The notes under the pieces: generated by a model
Told to the model about the DNA's origin: nothing
Databases searched by the model: none
Seen by the model: only the letters and a program-made list of their open reading frames with translations
Assembly (NCBI RefSeq): GCF_026230105.1
Contig: NC_079480.1
Coordinates: 12,194,488-12,258,487 of the forward strand
Direction: 5' to 3'
Length of the DNA: 64,000 nt
DNA from: Diorhabda sublineata
Lineage: Eukaryota > Arthropoda > Insecta > Coleoptera > Chrysomelidae
Shown: positions 37,576-52,500 of the stretch, piece by piece
Layout of the letters: each line of letters begins with the position of its first letter
Numbering within the stretch: position 1 is the stretch's first letter
Program-made: the position numbers and the translations under genes

Positions 37576-40500
37576 TGCAAGAACATCAGGCAAACTAAAC
37601 GCGTAAATTCATAATAAACAGACATAGAGGAAGACGTAGATTTATTTCTTCGACTAGCATTCCAGTATGAGCTTAATGTGGAATATTAGGCTCATTTCAA
37701 AGTGGTTATTCGACAACTATATGTGGCATATTCTCACCCAATTAATAGTAAAAATATGAATAATTATTTGTAAGGTCTAGATAGCTATCAAATTTTAATT
37801 TGAAATACATTCGTTACTTTAATAAAGAATACTTTATACCTAAATACCTTAATACCTAAATAAAGCTTAATTCCATTGTCTATACAACGTTTTCGATTAT
37901 AAATACATCCTTATACACTTATAGTGAGTTACTTATTTTTATTGAATTAAAAAAAGCCGTGAGCAGCAGAGCTCCATCACGAAAGTCGAATTTTTCGTCG
38001 AATAAAGAATTTAACTAATACACAAACAAATCTTTCCATAAAATGAATTTCTTGGAAATGATATCAATTCTCAATCTTATTTCTTTATATGGAAAATTTG
38101 CTATTCCTCAATAACTTTTCATTTCACAAGTTAACTCTCTCTCTCTAATGAAAATTCATAATTTCAATAGACCCGGTGGTCTCGAACCCTCTTGTTCAAT
38201 TCCAATTGACAACAAAGAAAAAATTGTCATAATGACAAGAAATTTCGAAAATGGGAAGTAAAAAAAATCACCATAGCAACGATCATACTCGTATTATTCA
38301 TTAAATAGGAGGCGGTCCAGTTCAACTATTACAACGGTCAAAATGATTTCAGGCGTTTTGTGCTAGAAGAATTGAAGAAGAAAACTTTGAACTTGAGAAA
38401 GACAATCCTTCAACATCACCCCTACTTGCATGCGAAGTTCGAACCCTCTAGTTAAACTTTTTCTGGCCAAAAAATAAGAAAATATAACAAAAATACTCAT
38501 AAAATGGAGAGGGGTGGAGATGGAAAGTTTCGACCCTTCGACAGGAAATCATCTCGCAACTAATTGAACCTACATGTGAAATTTCATTTATCAGTCGCTT
38601 TTCGTTTGACCTGCAGAGGTGAGCAAAGGTCAAAAACCACTTTTTTTGCACTACGACCCCTCGAAATATTCATTTGTTTTCAACCAAACTCTAATAACAT
38701 CAATCCGCCGCCAAAAAAGCCATGTATGCTAATTTTGAACCAAATCGGACCCATAGCATTTACTCGAGAGACGAAAATAAGAGAATTGTAGCTTAAACAG
38801 ATAATCGTGTTCAGGAAGTCTCAAAACATTTTTCTTCTAGTCATGCCTACCGTAATAGTCTAATTTTTTCTTGAAAAATTCGATTAAAAATACTTCCTAG
38901 ATATAATTTATATGGCAGAACAACGTTTGCTGGGTCAGCTAGTTTAGTTGTAATTTTGGATGTACAAATCAAGCTTTACTCTGTTAGTTAGAGCAGTTAT
39001 GGCTAGGGGATTTTGGAGTATATGTTTTTATTAGATTTACCGCATAAATCCTTTTTTTTTCAATTTAGAAAAATTCCGAGTTGATTTTTGTTGAATCTAG
39101 TTTGATCACATTATAAAACCAAAAGTTCGAACAAAAGAAATTGCGCAAAATGATTGTAGATCGATATATTTTCACTTTTCTTCAACTTTAACTTTTCGAC
39201 ATACTTCAGTCTTTATTAAAATATAATATTTTGATAAAGGTCGAAGCGTCAAATTTCAATCTGTTAGTTTACACTGATTTTCAATGGAAAGAGATCTAAA
39301 ATCAAAATCACGAAATATATATTTTCGATTAGAAACATGATATCCCGTCTTCCAAAAATTAGTTGGAGTTCTTCCAAAATGAGGTACTACGCGGCAACAT
39401 GTCTACCTTCAACATGATTCTATCATCTTATGTCATTAGTTATAATCGCTTTGAAGTCTAACTATCAAAATATAAAAGTCACGAGCTTTGAAACTAGTAG
39501 TGTCAAAATTTTAGAATATGGCTCCTCAAATATCACAATTTATTTCAACGATACCGAATAAGGATGCGACAAATCATTTAGATACAATTCAGAAAAATAA
39601 ATCACTGCCAGCTGACATAATGAATTTAGTAAAGTCACTTCGGGCATCTCGTGAGGAAAATAATGATTTGCAAATGAGAAACGATGAATTAAAAGAGGTA
39701 ATAAGAATACTAGAGACCGAAAATGAAACGTTAAAACAATCTCTCGTCGCTAACCAAGAAAAATTCGATCAAGCTATTGATAAACTTGAACATCAAATAA
39801 AGTACAACAAAGAAAGTTTACTTGAAAATAATAAAGAGTGTTTAGCAAGGCAAAAGAAGTCTCTGATAGAAATTTCTGAATTGAAAACAGAAAATGAGCA
39901 GCTAAGGAAAGAAATCGAAAGTAAAGAACGTAACTATAAAGAACAAATTAGAAAATTGGAAACAGAATTTGAGAAAGCTATAGAAGAAAATGTAAAAGTT
40001 GGTAATCAAAACCAGGAGGTTATCGAAAGAGCTATGAAATATAAAGGTATTATTTACATTTTAACCGTTAATAAATGCGTTTATTTTATATAATTATAAA
40101 ATACTTCGTTTTATGTAAAACTGATATCAGTGAATCAACTCAACATCTTAAAGACCAATTTCAGACGGATCAATCTATTGAAAATGCATTTTTCTCAAAA
40201 TTTTGAGTAGCTCAATCATTTCATCAGTAATATTGTCCAATTTCCATTTTTTGTCTCCTCTTCTGCAATCGTATGATATACCACTTTTTCCCAAAGAATG
40301 TTTGAAACCTCTCCCTCTCCCCTTAACCTTCCGCCAGTTGCTTAGGCTTTTGCAACACCACCAGGTGCTAGCCTTATTCTGATCGGCAGCTTTTGTTTCA
40401 TTTCACTTCGTAATTCACTTTTAATGATGATCTAATTTGCTTTAAAAAAATAAACGGCTTTTCAAACTCCTTCCATGGCAATATTCACATATTATTTTGG

Positions 40501-43500
40501 AATGTTTCCCATACACAAATTCTGAACACTCTTCACCCAATTTTATAGTGCTTGATTTTCTCTCTTCGAAATTTCATTAAATCTTGAGCCAGATTTTTGA
40601 GAAAAATATTTCTTCGATATGGAGCTTCCACCTAAATTGAACAATATCTGTTCTTTTATCCCAGATACGTTCATTACTTGATAAAAATTACCATCGGCTA
40701 TCTTCTTGTTAACCTTTTCGCCGAGTAACCGGTGCATAATTTGTTGACACTGTCAATTCTTTCGGTTGTATTTTCTTTTCTTTTTGGTGCCTGTCGATTT
40801 CATCATTATTATGCATAGTTTAAATCAAAACTACACATTTATTTTTCTTCATTGCGTATGAAAGTATTGGCAAATATTTTTGGAAGACGAACTGGGAACT
40901 GGCAAAAATTATCGATAGATAGCCGATGTATATTTCCTCAGGGTGCCCAGGAATCGAAATTTCTTTGCTAAAACAATCTGAGTCAAGTTGAAACTTGAAT
41001 ACCAATTGTTAGAATTGTAATTGACAACTTTCACTTTAATGTTAACTGTTTATTGAATGATTGAGACAAAAAGTCAGCGGAAATTTTAAAATCTGAAATC
41101 AGTTGACAAAGCTTTTCAAGATTTTATATGTAGGACAATTTAAAGTTTATATAAGAACATTATCCAGTATACAATTATGCCAGTTTAGAAACATTGCGTC
41201 AAGTTTTGTCAGCATGTGGTTTTAAACACTAAAAACTGAATAAACGGAGGCAATAACCGAATGGTCAAGGATCGTTCGATGGCGACAAGATTATTTGCGT
41301 CAGATAAAAGACTACCGAAGTTCTAATAGACACATATCTAGATGAAACATGGTTTGACAGTCACGATGTAGTCTCCAGAAGTGAGTGAAGTGGTTGTAGA
41401 ACTTATAAAGAAAGTTCTAGCAGCAGATCACCAAGTACTTTGCAAATCCAAATCCTTGTGGAGTTCTATTAGATTGTAGTTTTGGAGTTCGCCACATTTC
41501 TTTTGTTTAATAACTCTAAATCGTAGATTTACCAACACCAAGCGTACTTGATTTTGCATTATTGTTCTCTAAAAGACGAATAAAAGTCCGAAGACTTATA
41601 TTAGCTCAGGTATAATTATGAAAATTTCAAGAAATAGATAGATTGTTCTGTAGTAATTTTAAAAATGAGACTTTATTACAATATTGCTGGTAGCTTTGGT
41701 AAAATCTTGAGAAAATGTGTATGATTTTTTTTCTCTAACACATTTCATCTTGAATACGGATGAAGTTAAGCAAACGCCAATTATTTTTCAGTGTTCTATC
41801 TTAGTACCAGGGTACCTTTTTGAATTTTGAAATACAGATCTGTAGGTTATCTATTCTTACTTGTAGGACTGTATAAAATTTCAAAGAATTGCAGTAGAAA
41901 TATTTACTGATCCATAACCTTGATAAGAATTCAAATCTATCTAAAAAACATGTGCCTTCATATAAAAAAACTGGTATTCATCACGTCTAAAATGTCATCC
42001 ATTAATTGTGAAAAATAGAATTTCAAATTCGAATTCTGTGACGGTTTTCTTGAGAACATTTCCAAAGAATAAGACGAAGAGTTCTATCACTCTACATAGT
42101 CGAATATGACTCTCATTTTATCAACTTTCTTTTATCAGCAAGTAAATTGGAAGAAAATTTGTTCGAATTAATATTTTATACAGATTGCCTCTGCTATATT
42201 TACTAATTATGTCTGTGTCTAATTTAGATTAATTTCTACGATCTCTTACATTCTATTACTCGGTCTCAGTGACGTAGCTTCCTTTGGAGGGGCCCTGTAT
42301 CAAAATTAGTTGGGGGGCCAAAATGAAGGGTAAAATTATTTCACAAAAGAAATAAAAATGCTTACATTAAATTAAAATAAATATTTATTGATTATAAGAT
42401 ATCGCTCCCTCCTAGAAAGTAAGCTAGCCAAACAATTCAAATTAAATGTATACTTTTCTTGCCTTTTTTTCGGCAAATTGATTTTTTAAATCATTTATAG
42501 CTGAAGACGATTTCAGTTTTTCTAACATTTTTGCCTCTATAGACAATAGTGACAAGTCTGATAACCGTTCCCGCCCCATCGAAGGCCTTCTGTAATTTTT
42601 TCAGTTTTAATTTTGAAAAACTTCTTTCAGCTTTTGCGGTCGTAAATGGAAGTGTCAAGAATAGAAAGCATGCTGTTATTACCTCTGGAAAACTTGATGC
42701 AAAGTTACTGAATTTTATCAGCAATAATTCCATGCATGTTTTCAGAGCAATTGATTGTTCATAAAGATTAACTGAGGTGTCTTTACTGTATTTAGCCGAC
42801 AGTTTTCCAGAAGCATTTTTTATCACTTCGTTTGAAGAAGATAGGAGTTTCTCCGGTTGTAATACTTATTACTCAGGTCACAAAGGCTCTTAAATTTTGA
42901 TACATTGACTTTGAAATAAAATTCCGGGTCCTAAAATCTCTCATCTTGTAATAACAAAAAAACGCTTCGTTATCTTTCGTCTTTTATTTTTAAAAACAGT
43001 TGTAATGAATTTTCATTCCTTAATTTGCTCAGCGTATTCAAAACATTATTTTATAAAATACTAGCTTTCTGTAAGTCATTATTTTCATGTTGTAGAGCTT
43101 AAGAAACAGGATTAATGATTTCAAATAGTAAAGAAAAAAATGTGACAAGCACTAAGAAATCATAACTCTCTACAATGTTAATTATATTTTTACATTCTTC
43201 ACGTTCATCGTTCATCATCGTTCAGAAATAAAATTTAGTTGGTACAAAGTTTTCATGATTAATAAATATTTTTTTATCGTTAATAAATCGTCGTTCTTTG
43301 AAGACCATCTAGTAGGGCATACCTTTTTAAGGGTAATTTATATTTTTCAGATGAATCTTTATTCAACATCACCCAGCGTTTTAAACTATTGCTAAAAAAG
43401 TATATATTTTTTCTAAATTATCGAAAAAAGTCGACACTTCAATAGCACGTTTCGCAGCATCGTTTAAAATTAAATTTAAAACGTGTGCATCACAATGAAC

Positions 43501-46500
43501 ATAATTGGCATTCGGAGCATGCGATTTTATAAGGGCTTGTAATCCTCCATATAAAGCCGACATAACATTTGCTCCATCATAATATTGTCCTCTACATTTA
43601 GACAAATTAATTCCATATTCTTTAATCGTATTTAAAGTTTGAGTTTTAAGTCTTTCTGCACTGGAATCGGATACTGCTATAAACCCCAAAAAGGACTCAC
43701 AGATTTTTAATTCTTTAGGTTCATTATCATCATTTTCTGTTATCGAGATGTATCGAAAAACTACAGAAAGTCTTGTGTTGTATCCAAAATAGTTGCCGGA
43801 AATGGAGACATTTCACTAATTTTTGTTTACACACGTAAGGGGCCTCTGTAGCCCGGGGGCCCCGTATCATTGATACGGCGGTAGCAACGCCCCTGCTCAC
43901 TCTACATTATCTATTCTGATAATATAATCTGAGAGTTGTTTCAATTTATAATTGGTATGATTTTTATTTAAGGTAAATTGAAGCACGCCCTCGCAATTAT
44001 CAAGGATTTGAACACTTTGTTAATTGAACGTAGTGCGAAATCTGAATTATGCCATGCTTGTACTCAAATCGGTTACGGTGAATCTTCCATACCGAAATTA
44101 TTGGAAACAAAAGAATTAAATCCACCTGAGTACAATGAATCTCGACAAGAAGAGCGTTTGTTATCTGACATTTTCTTCAAGACGACATCGTTTTGTGAAA
44201 ACGAGATATTATTATTTAAAGGTAACATCAACTGAATCAAATTTGAAGGTAAGTGTAAAATCGTTTATCATTTGGAGAGCGAGTGATGATTTTTTGTGTA
44301 ATTGTAATAGCTATTACTCGCGAATAGAATACTATAATTTATCTACAACTGTCAGGAAAAAAACAATGTATTATTAATTTTTGCCAACATGATAACTACT
44401 GAAGAGCGGATTTATATGTAGAAAATTTTGATGAAATATTATGCGCATATATATGTACTATAAAAACTACGAAATATGTTCAAAATGAGCACGAAAATTC
44501 TAATGAACATTTTGTATATTTTTTTATTTAAAAGAATATAATTCATCTACCGCAAATACCTACAAATAGGGAATTTCTATTTTGTTTTGACAAAACAATC
44601 TGCGTTTCAACTTTAAATAAGCTCTTTTCAACATGTACCGAGGTAACTTAAAAAATTTCAACGTTTCAATTCCCTGGGTGTATCATGGGTGTCAAATCTC
44701 TTCTAGGTAGATTATTATTCCGTTTTCCAATCTAGCTGTATTTAATTTTTCCATATATTCAATTCTGAGTTTTTCCGAACGCTGTGACTCCATTATGCCT
44801 TTTGTTTATTGTTTTAAATAAAAGCACCAAACGACATGGAGTACGCTACAATGTTGTAGTGGAAAAATTGATCTCACCATCAATTTCCTGGAACAGTCTC
44901 CTTGAAAATGACATAACGATGGCACTTTTTATTCTGCATACATTCCATTAAGGTACTTTGGTACACATATGTCTTCTCGTGTTTTTTTAGGAGCTATCTA
45001 ATTATTCAAAATTTCCAAGCTGTACTTTCAGGGATGCTTGTAAAGCCTCTTTCAATGAAAATTCGTGGCTCATTTTTGCCTCAATGGGCAAATATTTGCG
45101 CTGTTCGGCGAACATTTTAAAAGACAGTTCTTATCGAAATTTATAATACACATTGTTCCTTAACTCGAAATGGACTGCCACAGACAAAGGCGTTGAGACC
45201 GAACATAATCATACCATGTTAGGGTCAGGTATAAATATAAGGGTTGAGTCTATTTTATTGCATGCCATATATCAACTAGAGGTTGGCAACTTTTTTACAT
45301 CGTGAAAAATTCTACACCGTCTTCAGCATTACTACCAAATATTCATTATAAAATATTACCACTTCTAACATACTAGGATGGCCCGAGAAGTACCTGGTCT
45401 GACCTAGAGATGGCGGTAGTTGCTTGAAAAATCACATTGTATTAGAAAGTACACAATCTATACAGCAAATGTTTCAAGTTTGAAGACGCGACATTGTTGG
45501 GTATTTGTTTGGTAGCTATTTGTAAACATGGAAAGAATTGGTCTTCGTTATGTGATACAATACTTTTATTTGAAATGCCTCAGCCCAGCCAATATAAAAG
45601 CTGAACTAGATACTCTAGGTGAGACTGTTCCTTCGTTATCAACAATAAAATATTGGTTAGCATAGTTTGAACGAGGCTGTGGTTGACCAAATGAGGTGAC
45701 GATTCCAGAAATGTTGAAGAAAGAGTGTTTCGCAATGTTTCACAAAAATAAAGCCGAATTTGCGCCGCCTTCTTACAATGGATGAAACGTAAATCCATCA
45801 CTTCATATCCGAAACAAAAGAGCAATCAAAAGAATGGACTCAAATAGGAAAACAGGCTCCAAATAAGGCAAAGACCGTTGCATCTGCAGGCGTCGGTTTT
45901 TTGCTATTCGCATGGGATAATTTTCGTTGACTATCTTATGAAAGGAACAACTATCAACGTCGAGCATTATGCGTACTTATTGCAACGTTTTTAGTGGAGA
46001 AATCGAGGAAAAATAGCCGCATTTAGCTAGGAAAAAAGTGTTGTTTCATCAAGATAATGTACCAGCTCACACACCCGTTATTGTAATAGACAAAATTAAT
46101 GAATTAAAGTTTGAATTGCTATCCCATGCACCTTATTCGCCAGATTTAGCCCCTCGGATTATTTGCAGCTCCCAAACTTGAAAAAAATGGCTCGGTGATC
46201 AAAGATTTTTCAACAATGAAGAGGGGATGTCGGCGGTTAATAGCTATTTTGAGGAGCTGGACGATTCTCATTTTAAAAGGATATTACGTTGAAAAATAAA
46301 TACATTTTTTTCCAAAATGTTTATATTTTATTTGTTGGGCCAGATACTGCTAGGACAATCCTCGTAGTCAAAGCCACCGAAGTGGTAAAGTTACATTCGG
46401 CAATCTTTCCCTGTAGAAATGAATCTGTGAAAGACTTTCGACAAATAGTTTTCAACCACACGTTTACATCGGAAAAAAATCCTTCTTAGTCCAGTCATTT

Positions 46501-49500
46501 AAAGTAGTTTTCCTAGGATAATCGAGATAAACTTTATAAGAGATTATTTTGATCGGAACTACCAGTTGATTTCAAACGGGATTCTAACTGCGCGCGCTCT
46601 GCCCTCTATCTCAGAAATGATTCACTGAATTTAATGTTCTACAATATTGATAATAAATACAAATAATGTTAAACCCATAGGAAACGAGTTATTCAAAAAA
46701 TGTGCAAAAAATCGATTTTTTGACTTTTGATTACCGATTTGCTCACATCGAATTATATGTGATTTTGAGAGACGTTTTAGGATGTCAAATGAACAAGTTC
46801 AAATGACTTTATAACTGGGTATCTCGATTTTCCGAAATTCTTGCTTAAATCCACCTAAAATGACTGGACTATTCTACAATCCTGTAATGAAGAGGTGTGG
46901 CAATTAAGTTCCCTGAATTCGTTTTAAGCCTGAAATCGAAAGTAGGTTTGGTTCGCCTTTCGTACGTATTTTGACTAAATAAATATTTTATTTAAATTAT
47001 GAAAATTAATGATGATACAATTACTCTCGAGGAATTGATATCGATCCCTCCACACGATACAGACTTTTACTCGTACAGATATCTGTACAGACTATGAAGT
47101 TGGAGTAAAAAATTTTATCCAAACATTTGGATAGAATGTTTGTACAGACTTTTCATTACTTCTCGTTCGAAAATACAATTTAAATTTCTTAGCTACGATA
47201 AATACGCAAACTTGCATACTCCGAATTTTGAATCGCACCGACATTATTTGTCTATACTGTCTAGTTTCCACAGACAATATTCTATAGAAGTCTGTATAGT
47301 GTGGACCCACCTTTAGAGATTTCTCATGATGCGAAATAGAATGATTTAAAGTTCATGTTTCATTAGTTACGTAGTTATTGTCCTCGTACTATCTATTATT
47401 TTAATAAAATATCTGTCTAACCATATTTTTTCTCATATTTTAGCCATCAATTGAAGACTGCCATTTGCACAAAAATATAAAATTGTTGAGCGCTTAAGGT
47501 CATGTAAATAAATCATATCAAGAAATCATATCTCGTTTTTATTACAATATTTAGTTTAAGATAGTTTAGTTTAATTTAAAAAAAAACATCACACACATCA
47601 CAAACTAATTATATATTTCGAGTCCGAAATTCTATTTCTAAAAAAACTGTATTCATAATAACATTACAACTTTACAATGAATGAAACAACTTAATTCAAC
47701 TATTGAATCGAATACATTTCCCACAATCCTTATTTGTATTGAAATTTGTGTTGATTAAGTGCTTAAAAAATATAATCTTCCTTTGTTTATTCATTTCTTC
47801 GAATTATTTGCATCATATTATGGTATAAGTAAAAATATTTCAGCTTATTGTGACTTATTCATTTCTAAATAATTCAATATTAGACTTTTTTGCAATTTAG
47901 GGTGAAATGTCTAGCCAAATACCAGATATACATCCGCCATTATATGCTTTTTGGGTTTCGCAAGGTTAGTGACACAACAGTTACGAGCAAAAATATTTGC
48001 GATATTTATTCATATGCCTTAGAAGTTCAGATCCTGTAATTTTGATTTTTATGACTCCAATCGATCAGAAAAACCAACAACGTTAGACAAGGACTTGCTA
48101 AAAGCGGCAATGGAATGTAATTCATGTTAAGGAATCGAGAAACTTTCAAAAATCGTTAACTAGCTTTGGTCAATCATCCAAAAACATTTTCAGATGAACA
48201 TATGTTTTGGGCATGGGAAGGGCTTGGTGCTTATTTGGGCCTGACAAGAAATTGATGTTTAACTAAAACACTCACACCCTCGCGCGCATGGTAAGTCCGT
48301 CCCGTTGGGTATACACAGCCCGACAAAGTCTGCGGATAAATACTAGATAAGACATTTCTCCATTCCCTGCCATTCTGACAGGTCTTTATCATGTTTCACG
48401 TCGCGGTTTCTTAGTCTCTTTCCTTATACCCTAGTTGTATGAAAGATTCCAGGAAGTCTTTTATTCTTATTAAGGGTTAGCTCAGGTGACTATAGACCCT
48501 TGCTGTCGCTTAAGTGGGTGAGCTTACTCCGCTCGACTGAAAACATGTTCTTTGGCTATCGTCATTGAAGTTGTGTAGCCAAGAAATTCTCTAAAACCTC
48601 CTCATATTTTGATATTTGATATAATATAAGTCCCGCTGTATCATAAAAAAGTAGGCGCCAATAATTCCTTGGGTCCAAATCGCTACCATTTTTATTGCTC
48701 TCGTCAGTTCAGTTTATTTCCATGTCTATTAGGTACAAAATTAATTCTTCCTAAAATAAGACTTTATTAAACATCAAAAAGTAATCAATCCTGGTATACA
48801 GGATCTGTCCTATGAGTGCCAACTGGATGATACTGGTAACTTTTCATACCAGACCGGAAGAGTGTGTTGTTGGTTCCAGCTTCGATCTAAGGTTGGGTAC
48901 TCCTTTGACGCAGGTCAAAAAACCGTCCTTCTATAGCCAATGTTTCAATGTCAACGTTGGAAACAAAACGGACAAATATTAGCGCTGTTTGGCGAACATT
49001 ATAAAAGACAGTTCTTATCGAAATTTATAATACACACTGTTCTTTAACTCGAAATGGACAAAGGGTTGAGTTTATGTTATTGCATGCCATATATTAACTA
49101 GAGGCTAGTAACTTTTTTACATCTTGAAAAATTCTATAACGTCTTCAGCATTACTACCAAATATTCAGTATAAAATATTACCACTTCTAACATACTAGGA
49201 TGGCCCGAGAAGTACCTGGCCTGACCTAGAGATGGCGGTAGTTGCTTGAAAAATCCCACTGTCTTAGAAAGTACACACTCTATACAGAACATGTTTCAAG
49301 TTTGAATACGCCACGTTGTTTAGTATTTGTTTGACAGCCTTCAATAGGGAACGTTTTCAGTGAATTTGTAAACATGGAAAAATCAATGTCAACTTTGGAA
49401 ACAAAACATTTGTGGAATGACATGCGTACTACGACCACACGATGCATCCAATCAAAGCAGCGTCCAGCGTTGAAAGCATTGGACGCATCGTGTGGTACCG

Positions 49501-52500
49501 GCTTTACAGTTTCACCACGTTGTGCCCTTATTATTAGTAATTTATATAGGTTGTGCAATAAATCTCGACTTTATGAATTTTATACTTAACAGTCGGTTTA
49601 AATTTCTTATTAAAAATTCTTTCACAAATATACCACTCTTTTGATAAACGATGCTTAATCCACGACGTTTTGTTTACGATAGTAACTACTACAACTGTGG
49701 GAACGCGTGACCAACGCGCATTTTTATGCTTGTAGATGAAATGAAATTAGACAAGGAATAGCATTTCCCGTGCCCCTAAAATTGGATACATTGACACAGT
49801 TATCTAAATAAATATTATCAAATTTAGTTATTGTGAACGAAACTTTATTATATAATTGCTTACCTGTTCTTTATCTTCTTGAGTCTTAGGATACAAAGTG
49901 ACAGATAAAAATATTTCACCTAACGAAGCATCAGGTCTAGATGGATCTTGTAACGGTAAAGATAAATCCGTTGTTCTCGATAGATCTAGATTGGAGAGAT
50001 CCAACATGGCGGAGCCCATGAAATCATCCTACAAAAAAATTTGTTGAAGAAACTTACTGGTACTATTAGAAAATTATTGAAATAATTGAAAAATGAGGGA
50101 TATAAAAAGTAAATAAGGTCATATATCGTAAAATTTAGATACCTAAGACCACAAGTATTCGGAAATCATATGTTTTACATTTGAAGGGTATATTCAACAG
50201 CCCAAGTAGCATCAGAAGTGGTGTAACTTAGACGAAGGGGCTGTTGTTGTGAATACCACCAATTTTCTTGCTCTCCTCACATTGATGCGAAATGTTAGAA
50301 AAATATCTCTTTTTTGGCTCGCACGACCTCATTAACCAACAAAAAGAAATAAAAACGCACTATCTTTAACCGTTCAACTTTGCCTTTATCTACACATAGT
50401 TTACGATTCTTAATATTTTTTTCTAGAAATTTGCAAGAAAAAAATAAATCTTTTGTCATAGAAATTATTTTGAATGGCTTACTCTTTCTAGCCGCTAAAA
50501 TAACTTGCTCTCAGTCTTCAGGTAGATAGATGTTTTTGAAGAACCGTTTCTGTTTTTCCACTAAACCAATATCCTGATCGCATGACATGTATGAATATCC
50601 GCTCACAAAAAATTTGTGGTCAATTTTATAAATACCATATTCAGTAGAACTAGAAACAATAAACTGACAGAAAAGAGCCATCTTGATATTCCTATTTTGC
50701 TCTCCACATTGATCAGAGTACAGTATAAGAGGTTTGCATTTTCAATATTTTTTAAGAAATACAATAGACAGGAAGCTACTTCTTGGAGACCTCTGGATGT
50801 TATACTTTCATACCACAAAAACATGTACATTTCTTCATTTTTCATTTTATGAAGTGGCTGGAACAGGGCTGGAAGTGTTTTCATAAAATCGAAGCAAATT
50901 ACACATACATCTTCATTATTTTTATAGATTTCTATATATTTTTTAAGCCTTCTCTTGCAGCATTTGCCTTGAACAAATGCAAGTTTCTTTTTTGCCCGAG
51001 TCTTGTTTTTCATCATTATAAGCCGCTTTGATTTTAATATTAAATTGTTCATTGAATACTTTGCTAAAAATAAATTTCGATGCTGGAATTTCAACTCTTT
51101 CAGCGTAAAGAGAATACGAAATACTCAAATTCAAATCTGACGATAACTATTTGCGGTTTATTGTCTTATGAATTGAGTAATATCACTGTCAACCTATCCC
51201 GCCTAATTACAGAGTTGCTACTGTGCAAAAATGGCTTAACCAGGTTAGGTCGGTTTTGCGTTTTTGTCACAAGATGCTGCTGCTATGGAAAAAGATATTT
51301 AGAGGCGCCCTCTTTTAGTTACATGTGAAACTGAGATTAAGTCAATTTCGCATCGAAATATTGACACTACTGAATTAGTTTATGTACTGAACTTAAATAT
51401 TGGGAAATTGTTGGCTAGGCCACTTTTTCTATATACTAACATAGATATAAAAGTATCGAAAATGTCTGACTTCAAAGTAACGAGACTGGGACAGCAAGGC
51501 AGAGATCGAACGAGAAAAAGACAACGTGCAAAGTTGTTATACTGAGTGGCCATAAATACACTCCCATCTTCTGTTACAGAATGAGTTCCTAACCGTGATT
51601 GAAAAGTGGTAGCCACTCTGAAAGTGTTCCCTATATCCGTGGTAGCTACATGGCTATTCGTGCTAACCACATAACAACCACTAGTGGCGATACACTCAAA
51701 TTTTCCCAATGGCGGCATCCATGTTCAATGTGATTTGGGCACGCACTGGAGGTTAAAGCTATAGAATGATCTTCAAAAATATTTTTGATACATCTAAAAC
51801 CGTTTACAAAACGATTACATGTCACTGATATACGCGTATGATCAAAAATTAGAGTTCATTGTTGTTTTAATGTGAAACATGAAGCATAATTTCTGTAGTT
51901 TCATATAGGACGATTCATTCGTCAAATTTTCTTAGATAATTAAAAGAAACTAATCAATAGCTTTAAAAAAACGAGTCGATGAATCATTCGTCCATTGACC
52001 CAATTTCTTCTTCACTTTTTGTTCCATATGAAGCAGTTGGAGTTGAGAGCTATCCTGTTCTAACTAAAAAGTTGCATGTTGAACTTGAACCATACTTTCT
52101 CATTAAAATAAATTTAGAGCATCCTTATATTCTGTGCCTCTGGATAGATAAAGCGTTTCTTGTAAAAGATAGAGACATTCGATTCACATATTCATTTTTT
52201 AGATTCCTGCAACGCTTGGTTCAAGACTCTCTACAGGATCGCGCTTTTTGTATACGACAAAAAGTTATTGAGAAAAGTTGTTTAAACTTTTTTTTATATC
52301 TATTTCACCGAAATTGGAATCGAGAATTTTTTATCTCTTACAACAATCGTCATCTTGACAAACTACATGATTTTTATATAAAAGACAATATGTTGAAGAA
52401 ATTAACTTACTTGAATACCCCAATCATAATCGAATACCTTGATACCAATAGGTACAAAAGGATCTTCAATAGGCACTGTGAAACTTTCATCCCAAACAGG

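Noticed and set aside
40520..41010. Minus-strand frames of 61-64 codons in the nested gene's intron
   Set aside because: No motif, no splice support, and length expected by chance.
47890..47970. Possible plus-strand small exon (SSQIPDIHPPLYAFWVSQG) between an AG and a GTTAGT
   Set aside because: It does not join in phase to the nested coiled-coil gene (a TGA results), and no other partner exon is visible.
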